Shown here piece after piece: positions 37,801 through 46,800 of a stretch of DNA of 64,000 nt; the stretch's first letter is position 1; each line of letters starts with the position of its first letter. The notes below the pieces were generated by a model. That model searched no databases, was not told where the DNA came from, and saw nothing but the letters and a program-made list of their open reading frames with translations. Source of the DNA: Sipunculus nudus (Eukaryota; Annelida; Sipuncula; Golfingiida; Sipunculidae); the NCBI GenBank assembly GCA_026874595.1, contig CM049320.1, positions 21,893,714-21,957,713 of the forward strand. Direction: 5' to 3'. The translations under genes and the position numbers were made by a program.

Positions 37801-40800
37801 CATGAAAATCGCCACAGGAGTGATTTTCTCTCATAAGGTTTGTTTTTAATTCAGGTTTTCAGTGTAAAATGACATCACCCCACCATCTTTTTGAGGAAGG
37901 CCTGCCAGTTCACACATGAATGCATATACGTGCACATGGAAACACAGCTTTAATGGGTATGCAGTATGTATGTTTGTATTTGTATGCATATGCCGCACCT
38001 TTCAATCACTCACTGCAGGGATTGAAAAGGTACATGCATAGTAACGGATAGGGAAATTCCAATCTTTGACATCTTCCTATAGCTGATAACTTCTATACTA
38101 TAGACCTGTTATTGTTGCATATGTACTGCTTTTGCATGCATATGAACCGTATCACAGGCATCCGTCTAATTGCATATATGCATATGTACTGCATATGCAT
38201 ACATTATGGCTGGCACGATAAATCAGTATATTTATATATAAATCAATTCAGATGGTCCAATACAATTATTGATGAGACAGCCAAGATTTGATCTCATAAA
38301 ATGAACCCAATTTAAACTTGATAAAGAAATACCATAAATTAGTTGAGTTCTTCTTTACCTTGTTGGGCTCAATTAAAGTTATTTTAAGATTATAGTAATG
38401 ACTGCAATGTAGGTATTAACTCAAATTAAATGCAGTGAAAAGCAGGGCTATAGCTATCACAAAATAGGGCCACTGCCATGGAGTAACATTGAAAACGGCA
38501 ACATAAAACTGACACAGTGAGTCATGGTTGTTTATTGTATGACCAACAGGGGGTGCAGTGATCCTGTGATGCTGTGATTGGTTCACAGGGGACATCAATG
38601 TCCATCTTTCAGCTGTTTGGGAGGCTTGATGCAGGCTAGAATTCCTCTAGGAACCACTTATTTTCAATAATTTTAGGTTTCACATACCGGTATTAAACAT
38701 GCAATGTGCATTGCGTGATCACTTGATTAAAGTGAGACAAAGTAAAATGTCTAAACTTTGCCAATAATTGATATGAAAGAAGCTGCCAATTACCAGCCCT
38801 AGCTTACATACATATGCATATATGGAATGCTAGCTTAAATATGTTTGCCATTGTACTTTGTTTGTTACAGTCATATACGCTTATGTGTGGAGTGTGAAAG
38901 ATTCATTGATGCATTGATGTGTCATGATACATATATGTCAATGATATATATCATTATATGCATCTATACTGATGCAAGTGTTAAGGTCACCTGAAACATC
39001 TAGATATGCTGTGCAAGAAAATATCAAGGAAAATAATATTGTTTCAAAATATTCCCCTAATAATTTCATAATTATAGAATGTTAAAAATTTTAAAACAGT
39101 GACGTCACTTACATAGATAATCTTTTTTGTCCACATTAGTAGGCTGTTTTACTCCATCAATTATTTTACACTCCAGCATCTTAAACATCTAATAAAAAGT
39201 TGTACATCCAGCTTGTTGGGATAACTGTCTTCTGTGCCTCAGGAGTAAGGCAGGACTCAAAGCTTGGACATCGTGAATTTGAATCTCAGCTGAGACAAAG
39301 TGATTTTTCACAGTCAGCTTTCACCAGGAAGAGCGCTCTACAGGCTTTTTATCAGTACACTATGCCAGTAGTGTTTCACTCCCAGACAAGTGCGCCTTTC
39401 AGGGGTTCCCCAGTGGTATGACCCAGGAATGGGGATGACACCCACAAAGTGCTGAGGTGCATTAGTCACAGGCCTATTATTTTCACTATTTCATGTTTTG
39501 CAGGAAAACCCAACTAACGTGGTGAACCCACCAACAGAGCCACCCCAATCAGGCAAATGGACTTGGCCATTAACAACAAGACCCAGGGTGACACCACCTG
39601 TCCCCCCTCCACCAACGATGAGACCAACCCAAGGGCCAACCACAAGGACAACACCTGCTCCTGCACAGAAAGTTTCTTCAACATTTCCACCGTTTGTGCC
39701 CCCATTTCTTGAAACAACTACCAGAACCCCAGGTCAGTTTGAATGGCACCTATCAGGAGTATTACATTGGCCTGTTTAGCTGAGCTGACTGCAAGTCATC
39801 GGAGCTAAAGCAATGGCCTTTTGGCTGTTGTCCATCCATTTGTTTGGCCATCTGGATATAATATAAAAATTAGGATCTTTAGAATTGAAAAAAAATGTGT
39901 CAACTCCGGAACTGTCATCAACTTATCAAAAAGCCAACCAATGATCATGGTAATATTATAGATCTCATTTTTACAAACTGCTCACATGTTTCAGTTTCAG
40001 AATTAGAAAACAATCTTGGAAAACACATGGTCAAATCACAAAATATATTGTGCAACAATTCCTTACTCACCAATTTGAAGCAATCATATCAACCAATTAT
40101 GGCCTATACAGCCTTTTCCTCTCAGACTGTTTATCCATTTGTGATTATTTTGGATGTTTACCTTCAGAGTCAACTTCAGCTGTGCACTGTGACCCACAGG
40201 TCCCTTGTTATTAAAGGTTCAAGGCTTTATCATAAATTAATAGATGCGAGATATGAGAATAGGCCCCTTTAAATTAAGTAGCATGAAGAACATTAATTTA
40301 ACAGAAATATTTTTCTTGTTGAAGGACCAACAAACAAACCTACCTCAGCATCAGTGAGGACAAATCAGTCTCCCATACCTGCACAATTGACAACAACCAA
40401 GTCTCACATACCCATGTCAGAACCTCCAGAACCGACATACAATCCCTGTGAGAACGGAAAGTGTGATCACGTGAAGAAGAGGCCGAATCTAGAGACTGGA
40501 GCTTCTGTATACGTTGTGTTCGGGATACGAGGGGTTGACAGGAGTAATGTGTCCCAGAATGAAGTCATAAAAGATAAGGTATGATAACGCTAAAAATTGT
40601 GTAGCCGTGATTACATGACTCTGTAGGATGGTTAGCCTGTACTTGAGAGTCAAGACACAAGTCATAGGGGAGAATGCACTCTAACAGCCATCCGTCATAT
40701 TGCGTCAGTACAATGGTAAACAGTTGATCATCTTAGTATTAACCTATGAGTCATGAATTGAACAAAAGAATACATGTTAGCTCACAAGCCAAAGTGTAGA

Positions 40801-43800
40801 TCCATCTCTTTGGTAACAGGTCAGTTGCTCTGTGGTTAGCTCTCATCCAGTAACTCATTACTAACAGGCCTGTATTCATGCAGTCAGAAATTATTTAACA
40901 AACATGCAGAGGGATTTACCAGTATGCTGAAACAAATCAGATTTTTTGTTGCACATGTCCGCCAAAGACCAAAAAGCACCAAAAATACCAAAAAAGGACC
41001 AAAAAGCGCCAAGATTATTACTTACTTCTACTTTAAAGTGGTCTAAAATAGTACATTTAATTGAATCTGGTACAAATCAGCTTGCAGAAATGTGTAAACT
41101 GATATTGTCAACATAACCAAAATACTGACTACTGTGATCAGGCTCGTGGTGATTTTGTTTGTTAAGTGGCCACCAGGTGTCAGCAGTGCATTCAGGCATT
41201 AATGATGCCAGTGACATTTGATAATGGTGCTAAACGTTGGCTGATTATTTTGGCAATTACATAAATATTTGTACCAAATTCGACAATATAGTTACTTTAA
41301 GACCATTAATAAGTAGAAAAGGTGAGAATATTGGAGCATTTTTGGTGCTTTTTGGTCCTTTACAGTGCTTTTTGGTCCATTTCAGCTATTAGTCTGAACA
41401 CACATGTCTAGTGTTGTTAGAATGTTCACAAACCTAATGATTGGGCTAGTGTATTTTAAGTGACAGCAAACCTGTAGGTCATGAGGCCCTGCCAAAAATG
41501 TTTGCCTCCCCATTAAGAGCAGCCCTCAGGCGGTGTCTTTCTAATGTTCAGAAATAATGTACAGGAGGGTTTATATTTTTGTCTGATTTACAGAATAAGC
41601 CACAAGAAGGAGTGGCAAAATTTGGTATAACAATGTTGAAACAATGAAAAAAAATTTTAACTATTTTTTTTTTAACTATTAATTAGGGCTATAGTGAACA
41701 TTCAAACTCTCAAGAGTGGCGAGAAAAATTTGAGCACAAACATTGGCCTACTCCAATATTGCCAGTTTGTGAATTTTTCAAGAAAGCTTATTTAAGCTAA
41801 AAGACTTATAAAATAGCAAAGAATAAATGTAAAATTCTGTTTCTACTTTCTAGTGGTGGTTCAAATTACTTTTAAAATCATTATTGATGATAGAAAAATA
41901 AAAACAAAGGATGATCAGTCATTAATCAATTATTTTATGTACTTTCTATTTTACCTTGAAATCTGGTGTACCTAAAATACTGACCCCAGTAAATAGTCTG
42001 ACATACATCAGTATTCATAATTATACTATGAATATACCAGCATCCCAGGTCGACTTGCTGTATGATGATTGTTGGCTGCACAAGGTTCGGTTTAGATGTT
42101 GTTCATTACTTTATGTTCATATATCACTGACAGGATTAGTTTCTATGAATCTGCATGCATAATTGTTTTTAATAGATTATGCCAAAATGCAGTTGATTTA
42201 ATTAATTTTGAAAGAAAACAACCAATCATCGATTTAATTGATTAATCGGTACACCACTAGTTACTAGGCTGAACTTATTTGGTAAAAACCATATACATTG
42301 GTACTGAACCAATTTTTAAGCAAAATATTATGTATACACATTGATCAGCATGCAGTGGTAATATTTGGTTAATATCTGTCACCATGAATTATATAAGGCA
42401 GAAAGGTCCATAAATCCATTTGCATATTGCAATGACGTATCATGTATCTGTTCATCTTGAGAGTTTCATGGATTTAGGTAACGGGGGGGGGGGGGGGTCG
42501 AACCCAGGAGGACTAACTAAAACACTAAAATAAAGGTCCCCAGGTCCGGAAAAGGGGGATAGTCCAGGCCGTAAAATTTGGTCTGAACCCCTTAAAAAAG
42601 GTTGCAGGAACAGAAAAACAGGGGATCCAGACACAAAAATGGCGCTCTACTATATATGTAACAATTCTATAACATATATGTGTGTGTAGCAACCTTTGGC
42701 ATGAAGGTATTATTAAACATAGACATTTTGTTTCCGCACATGAATTAAATAAAGCATACATTTCCTCATTAAAAACCTTTGTTATTTGCTAAACTTTGTA
42801 ATCCGATATGGTACTGCAAGATCAGTGATCAGAACATTTTGCACCAACAGATCAGTCACTGATTAAATTGATTGTCTGCCCATCACTAACACAGCCCTAC
42901 TGTTAATAACAACTATAAGCATATAGATAACTATAAAATGACATTTCATGTTTTTCAGGGCAGTGTTGTGTTCAACTCTTACTTCATGAGAAACATGACG
43001 ATGGGTCACATGACAAAGTCTGTCGTCAGAGACCTTTGCCGATTGTGCAAAATCATCGCAAACAACACAGACCTGGTCAAACCTGGCAGCAGTCAGTGTA
43101 TGCCTGACATTCCAATATACCGTAAGTACATGTGTGTGTGTGTGTGTGTGTGTGTATATTATATGTACTCCTCACATGACTGTATGTCGTTATGGGCATC
43201 TGGTCGTACAAACCTCTGTTGAACTACTTTCTGTGACCCTGTCTTTTTAACATTCCTTCATATATGTCATTAAACTAGAGCACTCCAGCCTTCCAATCAA
43301 GGATTCAACGGACCATCAAGAAGTAATGAACAGCAGAAATTTAATGTAATTTAGCTATGCCAAATCACTTTTTGTACACTTTTTTTTATTTTTCATATGA
43401 CGGGAGTATTATGGTATACCAATCATCTGTCCATTAACTTTTAGTGTTGCCGGGATAACTTACCGGGGCTTTGATAGATTTTCACGAAACTCACCATAAC
43501 TACTTGCCAACGGTTTATCTTGCCTGAGTTTGATTATGGGCAACATCCAGGCATATTTAATAAGGTAACAGGTCACTAGGATACTTTGTGGTCTCGCTGA
43601 GACAACTTATGAAGAATATGAAGGATTTTCATAAAAGTTGTCAGAAATGTTAATAAATAATATATCTCAACTAAGTTCAATTTCCAGCAAAATCCATTCA
43701 TATTTTATGAGGTCGGAGGTCACCACACTTTGGAGGCACCTGGGTGACTTACCAAAAATCATATGGATTTTCATGAAAATCATTATACAAATTTAAAAAA

Positions 43801-46800
43801 TGTTTCTCGCCTGAATTACCTTCTCATAAAAATTCATGCATATTTAATGAGGTTAGAGGTCACCAGATACACAACAGGCAAAGTATGCCATTTGCCATGC
43901 TCTTGTTAAATGTTCACTCTTTTTTTTTGAGGATTTACTGAAAATGATGCTTATCACTCAATTTCACTTATTTTTAGCTGCACACTTTTTTATAACTCTT
44001 TTTTTTCAGTGAAATAATGTTGATCTATACTATTTCTCTCCTGTCGTAATTATCCAGTTAGAACAAGAATGGGACACTCTGCAATTTTTATGTGCAAATA
44101 TCTCGCATATATTGCAACATGTCAAAATAGCTGGTATCTTCATGCAGTCTGATGTGCAATGTATGTTTCTGACTTTTGGACCGATATATATACACATACT
44201 TAGTATTCGAAGCACATTTTAATTCATTTTGTGAATTAAAATTGGGGAATTGCTGTTAATTTTACTCTTATTTCAAAGAAGGTTACTATTTTTTACCAGA
44301 GAACTTGCTCTTTTTTTCAGGTTCTTTGTCTTTGGCCGGCCTATAATTATTATTTCCCAAATGTTATTTCCAACCTGTTTCTCAGGAACAACTACACCAG
44401 TAATTACCAAATTCTACTGACTTGTTTGATCATGTGACTGGTAGGTAATATCAGCCTACAGGTGGTACTATCTGTGGTGCCTTATGCTCTATCAGGTAAA
44501 ATAGTATTTTCTGCCTAGGCCAAAAAAAAAGGTATGGTTCTCAGGCACCTACCACGTCAATTTTAAACCCTCGCATCAAAAATTTTTATTTTGATTTTTA
44601 TCTTTTAATAAGATAAATAATACAATTTATGTAGTGCTTTTACCTGTTTAGCAAAATAAATTTGTTATTTTCATGCTTTTCCCTGATCATATGACATTTT
44701 TATTGAAACATAAAAAAAAAAGGTCAAAAATAAAATACCGTCCACCCACTCAGATATCTGAAAAAAAGAGCCTGAGAACCATACCTTTTTTTCTGGGCCT
44801 TATTCCTGCATTTGTCAGAAGATATTCAAACTTTATCTTTCAAATCATGGTCAACTATATTTTTGAACAAGGGAAATCAAATGTGTGTGATTTGAATGGT
44901 CCTATTCTCAGAATGCATACTTCATGCAAATACAAATGTTACCAAACACAGCATTTGACAATTTCAGGTATTTGCATCCTTCATGGAAATCTAGTACCAA
45001 ATTTCCTAACAACAGCATGAGCAGAAATATTTTGAAATAACTAACCAGTTATCATTCTTGTGTTCATTTTTGTTTCCTCAGAATACAGAAAGATTTTTCA
45101 AACATACCTACAGCAGATTGAGGAGTGCCGTAATCTCCCAGGCAACAAATATTACAACTATCGAAAGCTCCCAGCAAGAGCAATGGCAGGGATGGAACAA
45201 AACGGCCATATTGTCGCCATCAAATGGATTGCATTCACATTTGAAAGTGTAAGTAGAGAAAATTTTACTGATACCTTACAGGAAGCCATGGTATCAAAAA
45301 GAGTAATATATATTAACCAATATTATTTCTGTATTAAATCTTATTACACTTTTAAAATAAAATCAGAAGATTTAATAGATCATAAAGGACTGATTATCAA
45401 TTATTAATTGATTATTTAATGTACCTTCTATATTATTGCGATATATGTTATATAGAATTATATGTCAAAAATTGATCGAGTAAAATATGCTGCAGATAGG
45501 TCAAGGTAATGGCCTGGTTTGCTGAAATAATCATTACCGAGTTTAAATGCTGTTTCCTATTTTCTGCCTGTTCTTCTGTCAAAATTAGAGCGTTATATCT
45601 GGATAAAATGTCTGCTTTTACTGTGCATACATAATTGTTTAATGCTTGATCATGCAAAAATATAACCAATTAAAAAGATTATGAAAGAAAGCAAATAATC
45701 ATCCACAAACTTGATTAAGTGACACATGACTAATAGTAAGTTAAAATTACTTCATTTTAGAAAAAATGGACTCTGTCTTTATGTGGTTTGTAAATTAATG
45801 CTCATTAGCCAAGTACATGTGAGGATATATGTCTGTGAGGACTACCGTAAAATGATTTTCAAAGATGTTTAAAGAAATATATGAAAAAAATGTGAATTTT
45901 CTTCACAGACTACATATAAAGGCCAGGGATACCTCCAGGCATATAGCAACTACCAGCAGTGGGAGCGGTTTATCGAGAAAATGAAAGTGACAGAAATCCC
46001 AAAAGACTCTCCACTACAGGACATGTACCAGACATCCAAGTTCTGGAGAAACGTATGTCACAAAGTTATATTCTGCATATCAAGATCATATTCTACATGT
46101 CATTGCTATGTTCTGTATATCAGTGTTATTTTCTGTTCATCACAATGATAATCTACATATGAGAATCTTATTCTACATGTTAAATTCTACTTATCTGAGT
46201 TACATTCTACATATCAGAATTATATTCTACGTATCAGAGTAATATTCTACTTATTAGAGTTATATTCTACATATCAAAGTAATATTCTACTTACTAGAGT
46301 TACATTCTACGTATCAGAGTTAATATATATTGTAAGTATCAGAGTTATATTTTATATATCAGAGTAATATTCTTCTTATTAAAGTTACATTCTACATGTC
46401 ACAGTTACATTCTACATATCAGAGTTATATTTTACATATCAGAGTAGTATTCTACATATCACAGTTATATTCTACATCAGGTCTGACCAATGTTAGTGTA
46501 GCCTGATTTAATCGTACTCAATATTATTAGGACCTGTCATCTATTGAGTCCAAATTCCATAGAGTGTTTCTAAATTGAGGTGGTCACTAAACCAAGGTTT
46601 TACTGTATAATTATGAAAGGTAACAAAGGTAATTTCATAGATTCTCAAAGTTTAGATATGTTAAGTTTTGATCAATCCCATGTTTGTACTAGGTGATGAT
46701 GGAAGTGGTGGCAGTGACTAGCGCCATCTATGGACTGGTATTATCATTAGTGATCTGCGTTGCGGCTGTGATGATTTTCACTGGACATGTTGTTCTTCTG

